Counted from the first letter of the stretch, positions 8,791 through 17,801 are shown. The stretch: 64,000 bases of DNA from Burkholderia arboris (GCF_902499125.1 NZ_CABVPX010000006.1:235761-299760); one strand, 5' to 3'. Translations and numbers: made by a program. The notes: generated by a model from the sequence alone, not told the origin.

Positions 8791-9723
8791 GTGATCGGCC
8801 CGATCCTGCTCGCGCTCGCGCCGGTCGCGCTGCTGGTCGCGTTCGGTCACGGCCTGCGACGCACGGGCTTCATCGCCGACGCGTTCTGGCCGCACGCCGA
8901 GCGGCTCTGCTACTACATGCTGCTGCCCGCGCTGTTCGCGGACAGCCTCGCGAATGCGCGGCTGCAATCGCTGCCCGTTTTACCGCTCGCGGCGGCGCTG
9001 GTCGGTTCGACCGCACTCGCCGCGGCGCTTCTTCTGCTGGTCCGCCCGTTCGTCCGGGTCGACGGCGCCGGCTTCACGTCAGTGTTCCAGGGCGCCGTGC
9101 GCTTCAACAACTACGTCGGCACCGCGCTGGCCGCCGGGCTGCTCGGCGCGAAAGGGATCGCGCTCGCAGCCGTGTGCGTCGCGGCGATCGTCCCGACCGT
9201 CAACCTGATGTGCGTGCTGGTCTTCGCGCGCTACGGCGACACGCGGCTCGGTGCGGCGGCGCTCGCACGGCAGATCCTGTCGAATCCGCTCGTCGTCGCA
9301 TGCGCGCTCGGGATCGCGATGCAGGCCGGTGGCGTCGCGTTCCCGGCTGCCGTCGAGCCGGCCGTGCGCGCGCTCGGCGCCGCATCGATGCCGCTCGGCC
9401 TGATGTGCGTCGGCGCGGCGCTGAAATTCGATGCGGCGCGTGCATGGCTGCAGCCGGTGTGCGTTGCGTCGGCGTTCAAGTTCATGGCGATGCCGCTCCT
9501 CACGCTCGCGGCCGGCCACCTGTTCGGGCTCGGCGATGCGGCGCTGACGGTCGCGCTGCTGTTCCAGGCGCTGCCGACGTCGTCGGCGTCGTACATCATG
9601 GCGCGCCAGCTCGGCGGCGATGCGCCGCTGATGGCCGGCATCACCGCATTCCAGACGATTGCCGCCGCTTTCGCGATGCCGGTCGTGCTGACCGCGCTCG
9701 CGTCGGCGCCGGCGTTTCGCTGA
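8791..9723 (+). CDS. AEC-family (auxin efflux carrier) transporter
   Basis: 310 residues with about ten membrane segments; begins VIGPILLALAPVALLVAFGHGLRRTG, typical of the AEC family that includes malonate (MdcF-like) and other carboxylate permeases. Conserved features seen are QGAVRFNNYVG in the middle, ILSNPLVVACALGI before the central loop, and LFQALPTSSASYIMARQLGGD near the C-terminus, the classic bacterial AEC motif. The GTG at 8791 has GAAGG upstream; an in-frame ATG at 8734 lacks a ribosome-binding site and would add a non-hydrophobic leader, but cannot be excluded. It lies downstream of a LysR gene. Confidence 0.88.
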   Translation: MIGPILLALAPVALLVAFGHGLRRTGFIADAFWPHAERLCYYMLLPALFADSLANARLQSLPVLPLAAALVGSTALAAALLLLVRPFVRVDGAGFTSVFQGAVRFNNYVGTALAAGLLGAKGIALAAVCVAAIVPTVNLMCVLVFARYGDTRLGAAALARQILSNPLVVACALGIAMQAGGVAFPAAVEPAVRALGAASMPLGLMCVGAALKFDAARAWLQPVCVASAFKFMAMPLLTLAAGHLFGLGDAALTVALLFQALPTSSASYIMARQLGGDAPLMAGITAFQTIAAAFAMPVVLTALASAPAFR

Positions 9724-9833
9724 CGGCGCCGCGAGCAGCCCCGTCTCCCTGAATCAGTCTGCCGGCCGGCCAACGCGCCGCTCGGTCACGTACGCATGGC
9801 CGCAGACGCTTTCGTTTCGAGAACCCACGCCCC

Positions 9834-10766
9834 ATGCACGCTCCCGCCCCGCCCGCCCGCGTCGTCGCCACCCGGCCGCACGCGGCCATCTACGTCAAGC
9901 TCACGCTCGTCGCGCTGTTCTGGGGCGGGACGTTCATCGCGGGCCGGATCCTCGCCGCAACGATGTCCGCGACCTCGGCGGCGACCGGCCGCTTCGCGAT
10001 CGCCGCGCTGCTGCTGGTCGTCCTGACATGGAAAATCGAAGGCGGGCTGCCGAAACTGAGTGGCCGCCAGATCGTGACGACCTTCGGCCTCGGCGCGACC
10101 GGCATCTTCCTGTACAACGTCTGCTTCTTCGCAGCGCTCGCGCGGATGCCGGCCGGCCGCACCGCGCTGTTCGTCGCGCTGAATCCGGTCGCCACGGCCG
10201 TGCTGCTGTCGGTCGTCGCGCGCGAGCGCCTGTCGTTGTCGCGCTGGGCCGGCATCGTCGTCGCGCTGTTCGGTGCGCTCGTCGTGATCAGCCGCGGCGA
10301 TCTGCTGCGCGTACTGACCGATCTCGGCAACACGTTCGGCGCCGGTGAACGTTTCATGCTGTGCGCGGTGCTGAGCTGGGCCGCCTATACGGTAATCGGC
10401 CGGCGCGCGCTCGACGGGCTGTCGCCGCTCGCGGCCACGACGTACGCGGCACTGTGGGGCCTCGCGCTGCTGATCGTCACGCACCTGTTCAGCCCGTCTG
10501 CGAACGGCGGCACGCCGCTGACGTGGCAGGCCATCGCGTCGATGCTCTACCTCGGCGCCATCGGCACGGTGGTCGCGTTCGTCTGGTATTCGCAGGGGAT
10601 CCGCGAACTCGGGCCGGCCCGCGCCGCCGTGTTCACCAACCTGGTGCCCGTGTTCGGCGTGCTGCTGTCGGTCGCGCTGCTCGGCGAACCGCTGTCGCCG
10701 TCGATGCTGGCCGGCGGCGCGCTCGTGATCGCAGGCGTCGCGCTGACCAATCGCGCGAAACGCTGA
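9834..10766 (+). CDS. DMT-superfamily (EamA) transporter
   Basis: 310 residues with ten predicted transmembrane helices arranged as two EamA repeats. Repeat 1 runs from KLTLVALFWGGTFIAGRI to about residue 145, repeat 2 from about 165 (ERFMLCAVLSWAAYTVIGRRAL) to LLGEPLSPSMLAGGALVIAGVALTN. The AxWG/SWAxY motifs opening each half are typical of RhaT/EamA-type metabolite and drug exporters. Its own small transcript is likely: 110 nt separate it from the AEC gene and 289 nt from the next gene. The exported compound is unknown. Confidence 0.88.
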   Translation: MHAPAPPARVVATRPHAAIYVKLTLVALFWGGTFIAGRILAATMSATSAATGRFAIAALLLVVLTWKIEGGLPKLSGRQIVTTFGLGATGIFLYNVCFFAALARMPAGRTALFVALNPVATAVLLSVVARERLSLSRWAGIVVALFGALVVISRGDLLRVLTDLGNTFGAGERFMLCAVLSWAAYTVIGRRALDGLSPLAATTYAALWGLALLIVTHLFSPSANGGTPLTWQAIASMLYLGAIGTVVAFVWYSQGIRELGPARAAVFTNLVPVFGVLLSVALLGEPLSPSMLAGGALVIAGVALTNRAKR

Positions 10767-11055
10767 CGCACCGGCGCACATCCTGCGTACGGGGACGGAC
10801 GCCGAATACCGGCTCGGCGGTGATCGCAACGCCGTTGTGTGACGCATACGCTTCGGCCGATACGCCCCCCGATCTTCTCGCAGCCCCGCCCAAAACCGCC
10901 TATCGTGAAGAAGGCGCCCCGTTTGCCGCCCTCCGGCCCCGCGTCGCTCGCACGGGCGGCAACGACATCGCGTTCCGGCACCATTCATCGCGATCCCTGC
11001 GCATGCTCGCCCGTGCACACGATCGCACCGCCCACCGGATAACCAGGAGGCACAC

Positions 11056-11430
11056 ATGAAAGCCGTGCTGCTCGTCAGCTCCGCTCTGCTCGCCATTGCA
11101 TCCGCTTCGGCGATGGCCCAGGGTTCCATCACGAAGGAAGAAAACGGCGCGCTCGTCGCCGCAAACGGGATGACCGTCTACACGTTCGACCACGACAAGC
11201 CCAACGCCGGCACCAGCGCCTGCACGGGCCAGTGCGAATCCTTCTGGCCGCCGTACAAGGCCAGCGCGACCGACGTCCCGGTCGGCCCCTACACGATCGT
11301 CAAGCGCGACGACGGCAGCCCGCAATGGGCCTACAAGGGCAAGCCGCTGTACTTCTTCTCGAAAGACATGAAACAGGGCGACCGCAACGGCGACAACTTC
11401 AAGAACATGTGGCACGTTGCGGCACCGTAA
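11056..11430 (+). CDS. secreted COG4315-like repeat protein
   Basis: 124 residues. Residues 1-22 form a Sec signal peptide (MKAVLLVSSALLAIASASAMA, then Q). The mature part carries two copies of the 'secreted repeat of unknown function': NGMTVYTFDHDKPNAGTSAC.GQC..FWPP and a second centred on GKPLYFFSKDMKQGDRNGDN..MWHV. Two cysteines in the first repeat could form a disulfide. Good ribosome-binding site AGGAGG ten bases before ATG. Proteins of this type are periplasmic or lipoprotein-like with no established biochemical role. It stands alone. Confidence 0.88.
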   Translation: MKAVLLVSSALLAIASASAMAQGSITKEENGALVAANGMTVYTFDHDKPNAGTSACTGQCESFWPPYKASATDVPVGPYTIVKRDDGSPQWAYKGKPLYFFSKDMKQGDRNGDNFKNMWHVAAP

Positions 11431-11466
11431 GCGTCCTGCTGCCTTCCGCCCTGTCCGGGCAGACAT

Positions 11467-11505
11467 GAAAAAGCCCGCCCCGATCGTCGATCGAAGCGGG
11501 CCTTC
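11467..11505 (-). terminator. rho-independent terminator of the aminotransferase/mmsA operon
   Basis: On the minus strand a GC-rich stem GGCCCGC...GCGGGC is followed by a T-tract (CTTTTTC). On the plus strand this is AAAAAGCCCGC (11469-11478) pairing with GCGGGC (11496-11501). It lies 45 nt past the mmsA stop codon, the expected place for the end of that transcript. Confidence 0.75.
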
Positions 11506-11549
11506 GCGGCTTGGCACGTCCGGCCGGCTGCACGCAGCCGGCTCGCGCG

Positions 11550-13067
11550 TCAGCGGCTCGACGGGAAGCTGAACACCGTGCCTTCGCGCACGCCGGCCGA
11601 CGGCCAGCGCTGCGTGATCGTCTTGCGCTTCGTGTAGAAGCGCACGGCGTCCGGGCCGTATGCGTGCAGATCGCCGAACAGCGAACGCTTCCAGCCGCCG
11701 AACGAGTGGTACGCGACCGGCACCGGCAGCGGCACGTTGATGCCGACCATGCCGATCTGGATGTTGTCGCCGAAGTAGCGTGCGGCCTCGCCGTCGCGCG
11801 TGAACAGGCACGTGCCGTTGCCGTACTCGTGCGCATCGATCAGCGCCATCGCCTCGTCGAGCGACTTCAGGCGGATTACGCCGAGCACGGGCCCGAAGAT
11901 CTCGTGCTGGTAGATCGGCATGCCGGGCTTCACGTTGTCGAACAGGCACGGGCCGAGGTAGTAGCCGCCGTCGTGGCCGTCGACCTTCACGCTGCGGCCG
12001 TCGACGACCAGCGTCGCACCGGCTTCCACGCCCGCTTCGACGAAACCCGTCACCTTCTCGAAATGCTGCTGCGTGACGAGCGGGCCCATGTCGACGCCCG
12101 CGCCGTTGCCCGGGCCGACCTTCATCTTCTCGATCTCGGCCTTCAGCCCCGCGACGACCTTGTCGCCCGTCTCGTCGCCGATCGCGACGACCAGCGGAAT
12201 CGCCATGCAGCGCTCGCCGCACGAACCGTACGCGGCGCCCATCAGCGCGTTCACCGCATTGCCGATGTCGGCGTCCGGCATCACGACCGCGAAGTTCTTC
12301 GCGCCGCCGAGCGCCTGCACGCGCTTGCCGTGCGCGCAGCCGGTCGAGTAGATGTATTCGGCGATCGGCGTCGAGCCGACGAAGCTCACCGCCTTCACGC
12401 GCGGGTCGGTCAGGATCGTGTCGACCGCTTCCTTGTCGCCGTTCACGACGTTCAGCACGCCCGGCGGCAGGCCGGCTTCGAGCGCGAGCTCGGCCATGCG
12501 CAGCGTCGACGACGGCGTGCGCTCGGACGGCTTCAGCACGAACGTGTTGCCGCAGGCGACGGCCATCGGCCACATCCACAGCGGCACCATCACCGGGAAG
12601 TTGAACGGCGTGATGCCGGAGACGACACCGAGTGCCTGGAATTCGCTCCACGAATCGATCGCGGGGCCGACGTTCTTGCTGTGCTCGCCCTTCAGCAGCT
12701 CGGGCACGTAGGTCGCGTATTCGACGTTCTCGATCCCGCGCTGCAGTTCGCCCATTGCATCGGCGAGCACCTTGCCGTGCTCGGCGGTGATCAGCGCGCA
12801 CAGCTCGTCGGCGTGCTCCTCGAGCAGCGTCTTGAAGCGGCTCATCACGCGGGCGCGCTTCAGCGGCGGCGTGTTGCGCCACGCCGGGAACGCGGCCTGC
12901 GCGGACGCGATCGCGGCTTCGACGGTCAGCTGGTCGGCAAGCGCGACGCTTTTGTTGGATTCGCCGGTGGCCGGGTCGAACACCGGCTGGACGCGGCTGC
13001 CGCCGTCGACGCGCTTGCCGTCGATCAGGTGGCCGATGGTGGAGGTCACATTGCTGTCGTGTTTCAT
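11550..13067 (-). CDS. mmsA: CoA-acylating methylmalonate/malonate-semialdehyde dehydrogenase
   Basis: 505 residues, aldehyde-dehydrogenase fold with features of the CoA-dependent branch: nucleophile Cys287 in GSCGERCMA, and GGAKNF (residues 254-259) where ordinary aldehyde dehydrogenases carry a general-base Glu but this branch has Asn. The NAD-binding FVGSTPIAEYIY is at 229-240. It converts methylmalonate semialdehyde to propionyl-CoA, or malonate semialdehyde to acetyl-CoA, with NAD+ and CoA and loss of CO2. ATG 13067 gives the usual family length of about 500. It lies 47 nt downstream of an omega-amino-acid:pyruvate aminotransferase, which would make malonate semialdehyde from beta-alanine. 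Confidence 0.93.
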   Translation of the reverse strand: MKHDSNVTSTIGHLIDGKRVDGGSRVQPVFDPATGESNKSVALADQLTVEAAIASAQAAFPAWRNTPPLKRARVMSRFKTLLEEHADELCALITAEHGKVLADAMGELQRGIENVEYATYVPELLKGEHSKNVGPAIDSWSEFQALGVVSGITPFNFPVMVPLWMWPMAVACGNTFVLKPSERTPSSTLRMAELALEAGLPPGVLNVVNGDKEAVDTILTDPRVKAVSFVGSTPIAEYIYSTGCAHGKRVQALGGAKNFAVVMPDADIGNAVNALMGAAYGSCGERCMAIPLVVAIGDETGDKVVAGLKAEIEKMKVGPGNGAGVDMGPLVTQQHFEKVTGFVEAGVEAGATLVVDGRSVKVDGHDGGYYLGPCLFDNVKPGMPIYQHEIFGPVLGVIRLKSLDEAMALIDAHEYGNGTCLFTRDGEAARYFGDNIQIGMVGINVPLPVPVAYHSFGGWKRSLFGDLHAYGPDAVRFYTKRKTITQRWPSAGVREGTVFSFPSSR

Positions 13068-13114
13068 CGTTGAGGCTCTTTCGTGAATTCGGTTATCGCG
13101 GGGCGAGCTGCGGC

Positions 13115-14470
13115 TCAGTCCACTTCGTTCAGTGCGTCGGACAGCGCGTTGACCAGGTTGTCGATCTCGCGCTTTTCGGCGATGAACGGCGGCGCGAGCT
13201 GGATCGTGTCGCCGCCGTAGCGCACGTAGAAGCCCTTCGCCCAGCAGCGCATCGCGATCTCGTACGGGCGCCGCGCCGGTTCGCCCGGCAGCGCCGCGAT
13301 CGTCAGGCCGGCAGCCAGCCCGTAGTTGCGGATGTCCGCGATGTGGCGCTGGCCCTTCAGCCCGTGCACGGCCGCCTCGAAATGCGGCGCGAGATCGCGC
13401 ACGCGGGCCACCGCGTCTTCCTTCACCAGCAGGTCGAGCGCCGCGACGCCGGCCGCGCACGCCACCGGGTGCGCCGAATACGTGTAGCCGTGCGGGAACT
13501 CGAGCATGTACTCGGGGCCGCCTGCGGCCATGAACGTGTCGTAGATCTCCTTCGTCGCGATCACGCCGCCGAGCGGCTGCACGCCGTTCGTCACCTGCTT
13601 CGCGAAGTTCATGATGTCCGGCACCACGCCGAACGCGTCGGCGCCCGTCATCGCGCCGGCGCGGCCGAAGGCCGTGATGACCTCGTCGAAAATCAGCAGG
13701 ATGTCGTGCGCGGTACAGATGTCGCGCAGGCGCTTCAGGTAGCCCTTCGGCGGCACGACCACGCCCGCCGAGCCGGAGAACGGCTCGACGATCACGGCCG
13801 CGATGTTCGATGCGTCGTGCAGCGCGATCAGCTCGAGCAGGCGGTCGGCCAGCTCGGCGCCGTGCTCGGGCATCCCGCGCGAGAACTTGTTCTCGGCGAG
13901 CTGCGTGTGCGGCAGGAAATCGGCGTCGAGGCCCTGGCCGAACAGCTTGCGATTCGGCCCGATCCCGCCAACCGAGATGCCGCCGAAGTTCACGCCGTGG
14001 TAGCCCTTCTCGCGGCCGATCAGGCGCGTCTTCGTGCCCTTGCCCTTCGCACGCCAGTACGCGCGGGCCAGCTTCAGCGACGTGTCGGCCGCTTCCGAAC
14101 CCGAGCCCGTGAAGAACACGTAGTCGAGGCCGGCCGGCGTCAGCTCCTTGATCTTGTTCGCCAGTTCGAACGATTTCGGATGGCCGAACTGGAATGCCGG
14201 CGCGTAGTCGAGCTGAGCGACCTGGCGGCTCACGGCTTCGACGATTTCCGTGCGGCCATGACCGAGGCCCGTGCACCAGAGGCCCGACAGGCCGTCGAAA
14301 ATCTTGTGGCCTTCGCCATCCGTGTAATACGCGCCCTGGCCCGACACGATCATGCGCGGATCGGCCTTGAACTGGCGGTTGGCCGTGAACGGCATCCAGT
14401 GCGCGTCGAGCCACGCGGCGTCGGTGCGGAGGTTCGTGTCGTCGTGCTGGGCGGTGGTGATGTCGGTCAT
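13115..14470 (-). CDS. omega-amino acid (beta-alanine):pyruvate aminotransferase
   Basis: 451-residue class III PLP aminotransferase. Seen: cofactor ring contact Asp262 in FDEVITAFGRAG, Schiff-base Lys291 in NFAKQVTNGVQPLGG, TGSGSEAADTSLKLARAYWR (about 121-140) and the WMPFTANRQFK N-terminal motif characteristic of beta-alanine/omega-amino-acid:pyruvate transaminases. It moves the amino group of beta-alanine or related omega-amines to pyruvate, giving malonate semialdehyde and alanine. First gene of a two-gene operon with mmsA. ATG 14470 is chosen; a GTG at 14515 is also in frame, and the only strong purine block (AAGGAGGAGG) lies between the two, about 23 nt before the ATG, which is somewhat far. 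Divergent from a LysR gene. Confidence 0.92.
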   Translation of the reverse strand: MTDITTAQHDDTNLRTDAAWLDAHWMPFTANRQFKADPRMIVSGQGAYYTDGEGHKIFDGLSGLWCTGLGHGRTEIVEAVSRQVAQLDYAPAFQFGHPKSFELANKIKELTPAGLDYVFFTGSGSEAADTSLKLARAYWRAKGKGTKTRLIGREKGYHGVNFGGISVGGIGPNRKLFGQGLDADFLPHTQLAENKFSRGMPEHGAELADRLLELIALHDASNIAAVIVEPFSGSAGVVVPPKGYLKRLRDICTAHDILLIFDEVITAFGRAGAMTGADAFGVVPDIMNFAKQVTNGVQPLGGVIATKEIYDTFMAAGGPEYMLEFPHGYTYSAHPVACAAGVAALDLLVKEDAVARVRDLAPHFEAAVHGLKGQRHIADIRNYGLAAGLTIAALPGEPARRPYEIAMRCWAKGFYVRYGGDTIQLAPPFIAEKREIDNLVNALSDALNEVD

Positions 14471-14539
14471 GTCGGTCGGCGCGGCGCGCCCCTCCTCCTT
14501 GTGTTGATGTTGCACATTGTCGGGACGCCAATTAGTCTT

Positions 14540-14558
14540 TTGAATATCGCAATATCAA
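14540..14558. promoter_or_regulatory. imperfect dyad, candidate LysR site
   Basis: TTGAATATCGCAATATCAA, an imperfect inverted repeat with TTGA/TCAA ends in the intergenic space between the divergent aminotransferase and LysR genes. Position and symmetry fit a LysR-type T-N11-A binding site, but it was identified only by eye. Confidence 0.35.
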
Positions 14559-14575
14559 TGTTCACTTGCTCAACT

Positions 14576-15526
14576 ATGCAAGCAAAGAAACCGAAGAGCC
14601 GCGCGCTGCTCGGGCAGCTCAGCGACATGGATCTCCGCCTGCTGCGGGTCTTCAAGGGCGTCGTGCAGTGCGGCGGGATGGCCGCGGCCGAACTGGAACT
14701 GAATATCGGCATCTCGACGATCAGCCGGCACGTGAAGGATCTCGAAACGCGCCTCGGCCTCGTGCTGTGCCGGCGCGGCCGCGCCGGCTTCACGCTGACG
14801 CCGGAAGGCCAGACGGTGTACGAGGAAACGCTGCGACTACTCGCGTCGATGGAGGCATTTCGCAGCAGGATCGACGGCATTCACGACAAGATGGGCGGAG
14901 AACTGCACATCGCCGTGTTCGACAAGACGGCCACCAACGTGAACGCGCGCCTGGGCGACGCGATCCGCCAGTTCGCCGACGAAGCGCCCGACGTTGCACT
15001 GAACCTGCATGTCGCGTCGATCAACGAGGTCGAGCGCGGCATCATCGACGGCAGTTACCAGGTCGGGATCATTCCCGCGCACCGCAACTCGGGCAGCCTC
15101 GAGTATGCGGACCTGTTCGACGAACGGATGCTGCTCTACTGCGGCCGCCAGCATCCGCTCTTCGATGCGCCGCACGGCAAGCTCACGTGGACGACGATCC
15201 GCAACCACGCGTTCGCCGGGCTCGGCTTCCATTCGCCGAACATGGAGTTGAGCCATCGCGCGAAGCTCACGCGCAGCGCGACCGCGTCGGACCAGGAATC
15301 GATCGCGACGCTGATCCTGTCGGGCCGCTATCTCGGCTTCCTGCCCGACCATTACGCGGAAAGTTTCGAAAACAAGGGGCTGATGCAGCCGATCGCGCCG
15401 CAGCGGTTCAATTACCGGTGCCGGTTCGTGAGCCTGCTGCGGCGCTCGCCGCGGCCGTCGCGGGCCGCGCTGCTGTTCCAGTCTTGTCTCGAAGCCGCGC
15501 ATGCGGCGGCGCGGCCGGCGGCGTAG
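14576..15526 (+). CDS. LysR regulator of the aminotransferase/mmsA operon
   Basis: 316 residues. N-terminal HTH at about 17-75 (SDMDLRLLRVFKGVVQCGGMAAAELELN, then STISRHVKDLETRLGLVLCRRGRAGF) and a substrate-binding domain beginning GGELHIAVFDKTATN. The leader MQAKKPKSRALLGQL is basic. ATG 14576 is preferred; an in-frame ATG at 14558 would add six residues. Divergent from the beta-alanine aminotransferase gene across about 105 nt, so it is presumably its activator, with the amino acid or semialdehyde as inducer (inference). Confidence 0.9.
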   Translation: MQAKKPKSRALLGQLSDMDLRLLRVFKGVVQCGGMAAAELELNIGISTISRHVKDLETRLGLVLCRRGRAGFTLTPEGQTVYEETLRLLASMEAFRSRIDGIHDKMGGELHIAVFDKTATNVNARLGDAIRQFADEAPDVALNLHVASINEVERGIIDGSYQVGIIPAHRNSGSLEYADLFDERMLLYCGRQHPLFDAPHGKLTWTTIRNHAFAGLGFHSPNMELSHRAKLTRSATASDQESIATLILSGRYLGFLPDHYAESFENKGLMQPIAPQRFNYRCRFVSLLRRSPRPSRAALLFQSCLEAAHAAARPAA

Positions 15527-15652
15527 ACGATTCACGCGACGAATCGGGCTCCCGGCCCTTCGCTGTACGCCATCGCGCGACCGGTCGTCAACGGACTGCG
15601 CAGCGCGGCGGCTGCCCCTCGCGGTGCCGTGCCCGGACACCCTGACACCCGG

Positions 15653-16909
15653 TCACACGCCGTCGAACCGGTCGAGCGCGCCGTCGGCCCGTGCTTGCGC
15701 ACGGGTGCGCTTCACGAAATGTGTTGCGACGAGCGCCGCGGCGAAACCGGACGCGGCACCGACGCCGAGCGCCCAGCGCGGGCCGAGATGGTTTGCGACC
15801 CAGCCCGCGACCGGTGCGCCGATCGGCGTGCCGCCGAGCGCGACCGCGAGGCGCAGCGCCATCACGCGGCCGCGCATCTCCGGTTCGGTGGACAGCTGCA
15901 TCAGGCTGTTGGTCGAGTTCATGAAGGTGATCGCGGCGATCCCGGTCAGCACGAGCGCGGCCCCGAACAGCCAGTAGCCCGGCGCCAGCGCGGCGAGCGT
16001 GCAGCCGAGCCCGAACAGCGCCGCGCCGAACCACAGATGGCGGAAGCGCGGCTGCTCGCGGCGTGCGGCGAGCAGCGCGCCCGACACCGTGCCGACCGCC
16101 ATCATCGACGACAGCACGCCGAAACCGCGCGCATCGACGTGAAACACGCTGGCCGCCATCGTCGAGATGAACAGCTGGAAATTGAGCCCGAACGTGCCGA
16201 TCAGGAACAGCATCACGAGGATCGCCTTCAGGTCGTCGCGCCGCCACACGTAGCGGAACCCGTCGAGCAGGCCGCCGCGCGAGCGGCCCGCGCGCAGGTT
16301 CGCGCGCAGTTCGTCCTCGCGGAGCAGCAGCAGCGACGCCAGCACCGCGAAGAAGCTGAGCCCGTTGGCGACAAACGCCCAGCCGGTGCCGACCGACGCG
16401 ATCATGAACCCGGCTGCCGCCGGGCCGATCATCCGCGCAGCGTTGAACGACGTCGAATTGAGCGCGACCGCGTTCGCGAGTTCGCGGTCGCCGACCAGTT
16501 CCGCGACGAAGGTCTGCCGCACCGGCGCATCGAACGCCGACGCGCAGCCGAACAGGAACGCGAACACGTACACGTGTTCGAGCTGTGCGACGCCCGCGAC
16601 GGTCAGCGCGCCGAGTAACAGCGCCAGCACGCCCATCAGCCCCTGCGTCACCATCAACAGCTTGCGCTGGTCGAAGCGGTCGGCCGCGTAGCCGGTCCAC
16701 GGCAACAGCAGCAACTGCGGCCCGAACTGCAGCGCCATCACCGTGCCGACGGCCGATGCGTCGTGATGCGTGAGCTGCGTGAGAACGAGCCAGTCCTGCG
16801 CGGTGCGCTGAACCCAGGTGCCGATGTTCGACACCAGCGAACCGATCGCCCACACGCGATAGTTGAAACTGCGAAGTGAGCGGAACACGCCCGCCGCCGG
16901 CACGCTCAT
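15653..16909 (-). CDS. MFS exporter (EntS/MFS_3 type)
   Basis: 418-residue major facilitator with 12 hydrophobic segments. Shows the Enterobactin-exporter-like N-terminus FRSLRSFNYRVWAIGSLVSNIGTWVQRTAQDW, the motif A loop GYAADRFDQRKLLMVTQ and DAPVRQTFVAELVG in the TM5 region, all typical of the MFS_3 branch. ATG 16909 overlaps the stop of the upstream small membrane gene by four bases (ATGA), implying translational coupling. Last gene of a MarR/membrane-protein/MFS operon, so it is probably a MarR-controlled efflux pump for a small toxic compound. Substrate unknown. Confidence 0.9.
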   Translation of the reverse strand: MSVPAAGVFRSLRSFNYRVWAIGSLVSNIGTWVQRTAQDWLVLTQLTHHDASAVGTVMALQFGPQLLLLPWTGYAADRFDQRKLLMVTQGLMGVLALLLGALTVAGVAQLEHVYVFAFLFGCASAFDAPVRQTFVAELVGDRELANAVALNSTSFNAARMIGPAAAGFMIASVGTGWAFVANGLSFFAVLASLLLLREDELRANLRAGRSRGGLLDGFRYVWRRDDLKAILVMLFLIGTFGLNFQLFISTMAASVFHVDARGFGVLSSMMAVGTVSGALLAARREQPRFRHLWFGAALFGLGCTLAALAPGYWLFGAALVLTGIAAITFMNSTNSLMQLSTEPEMRGRVMALRLAVALGGTPIGAPVAGWVANHLGPRWALGVGAASGFAAALVATHFVKRTRAQARADGALDRFDGV

Positions 16910-17247
16910 GGCCGCTCCCGTTCCCGCTCCGGATCGTTGCCGCCGTGCAGCGCGCCGAAGTGCCGCGCGAGATACAGGCCGAGCACCAGCCCGCCAAGGC
17001 CGAGCGGGGCCACGTCGGCAGTGGTTTTCAGGTCGAATGCGCCGACCCGGCAGACCAGCACGTAGCCGATCGCGAGATTCACGAAACCCCACACGACATT
17101 CACGACCGACGACGACAGCCCGCGCCCGGGCGGATTCGCGAACGGCGTCTGGAACGGCTCGCCGCGCAGCCCGCTGACGAGATGCGGCACGACGTTCGCG
17201 AGGAATGCGCCGCCGAAGAAGTACGACACGAGGTGCAGGAGGTTCAT
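16906..17247 (-). CDS. small membrane protein in MarR-MFS operon
   Basis: 113 residues, three hydrophobic segments (about 4-24, 44-66 and 79-95) and a charged tail ending PERERERP. Not a recognised enzyme or transporter family. It is placed between the MarR gene (37 nt upstream) and the MFS gene (4-nt overlap), so it is expressed with the pump and might support it, which is inference from position. Confidence 0.75.
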   Translation of the reverse strand: MNLLHLVSYFFGGAFLANVVPHLVSGLRGEPFQTPFANPPGRGLSSSVVNVVWGFVNLAIGYVLVCRVGAFDLKTTADVAPLGLGGLVLGLYLARHFGALHGGNDPERERERP

Positions 17248-17284
17248 GTTCGGGATGCCCTTTCGTCGAGCGGATCGATACGGT

Positions 17285-17755
17285 TCACGAGCGCGCCGGG
17301 TCCTGGAATTCGGCGAGCCGCTGCAGCAGCTTCACGGCCGATGCCAGCTCGGCCTGCTCCGCCGCCGACAGTTGTGCGTGCAGCGCGCGGAACAGCCAGT
17401 CGTCCTTGGCCGCGCGATTGGCCTGCAGCACCTTGCGGAAGCCGGGCGTGAGCGCGATCAGCGTCTGCCGGCCGTCGGTCGGATCCGGCGCGCCGCTGAC
17501 GGCGCCGAGCGCCTCGAGTGTCGCGACCGTCACGCGCATCGACTGCGGGCGGACGCTTTCGGCGCGTGCGAGCGCCGACACGGTTGCCGGACCGTCGCGG
17601 TCGAGCCGCAACAGCACCGATTTCTGCGAAGACGTGATGTCGTTCGGGTGGGTCTGCTCCCGCATGCGTCGCATCAGCTTGCCGACCGAGATGCGGAGTT
17701 CGCCGGCGAGACCGGCCAAGGGGAGCGTTTCGGCGGGGGGCGATCGCGTGTTCAT
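17285..17755 (-). CDS. MarR-family transcriptional regulator
   Basis: 156 residues with the MarR winged helix: SSQKSVLLRLDRDGPATVSALARAESVRPQSMRVTVATLEALGAV (HTH about 45-90, given here as one helical run in parts) followed by a wing containing DPTDGRQTLIALT. The Asp-x-Arg wing motif (DGRQ) is conserved in DNA-binding MarR members. ATG 17755 gives a normal family length; an upstream in-frame start at 17803 would fall inside the tandem operator. First gene of the operon with a small membrane protein and an MFS exporter, presumably repressing its own promoter through the repeat at 17776-17801. Confidence 0.88.
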   Translation of the reverse strand: MNTRSPPAETLPLAGLAGELRISVGKLMRRMREQTHPNDITSSQKSVLLRLDRDGPATVSALARAESVRPQSMRVTVATLEALGAVSGAPDPTDGRQTLIALTPGFRKVLQANRAAKDDWLFRALHAQLSAAEQAELASAVKLLQRLAEFQDPARS

Positions 17756-17775
17756 GGCGCCACGATAGCATATCG

Positions 17776-17801
17776 ACAGTTTAACTGTACAGTTTGACTG
17801 C
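17776..17801. promoter_or_regulatory. tandem MarR operator
   Basis: Two abutting 13-base units: ACAGTTTAACTGT (17776-17788, perfect palindrome) and ACAGTTTGACTGC (17789-17801, two changes). They begin 21 nt upstream of the marR start codon in the space between marR and the divergent cupin gene. Size, symmetry and position are those of a MarR autoregulatory operator. Confidence 0.65.

Noticed and set aside
13070..14557. Long plus-strand reading frame running ahead of the LysR gene
   Set aside because: It is antisense to the aminotransferase and dehydrogenase genes and has an Arg/Ala/Val-rich sequence without motifs; the real LysR starts at 14576.
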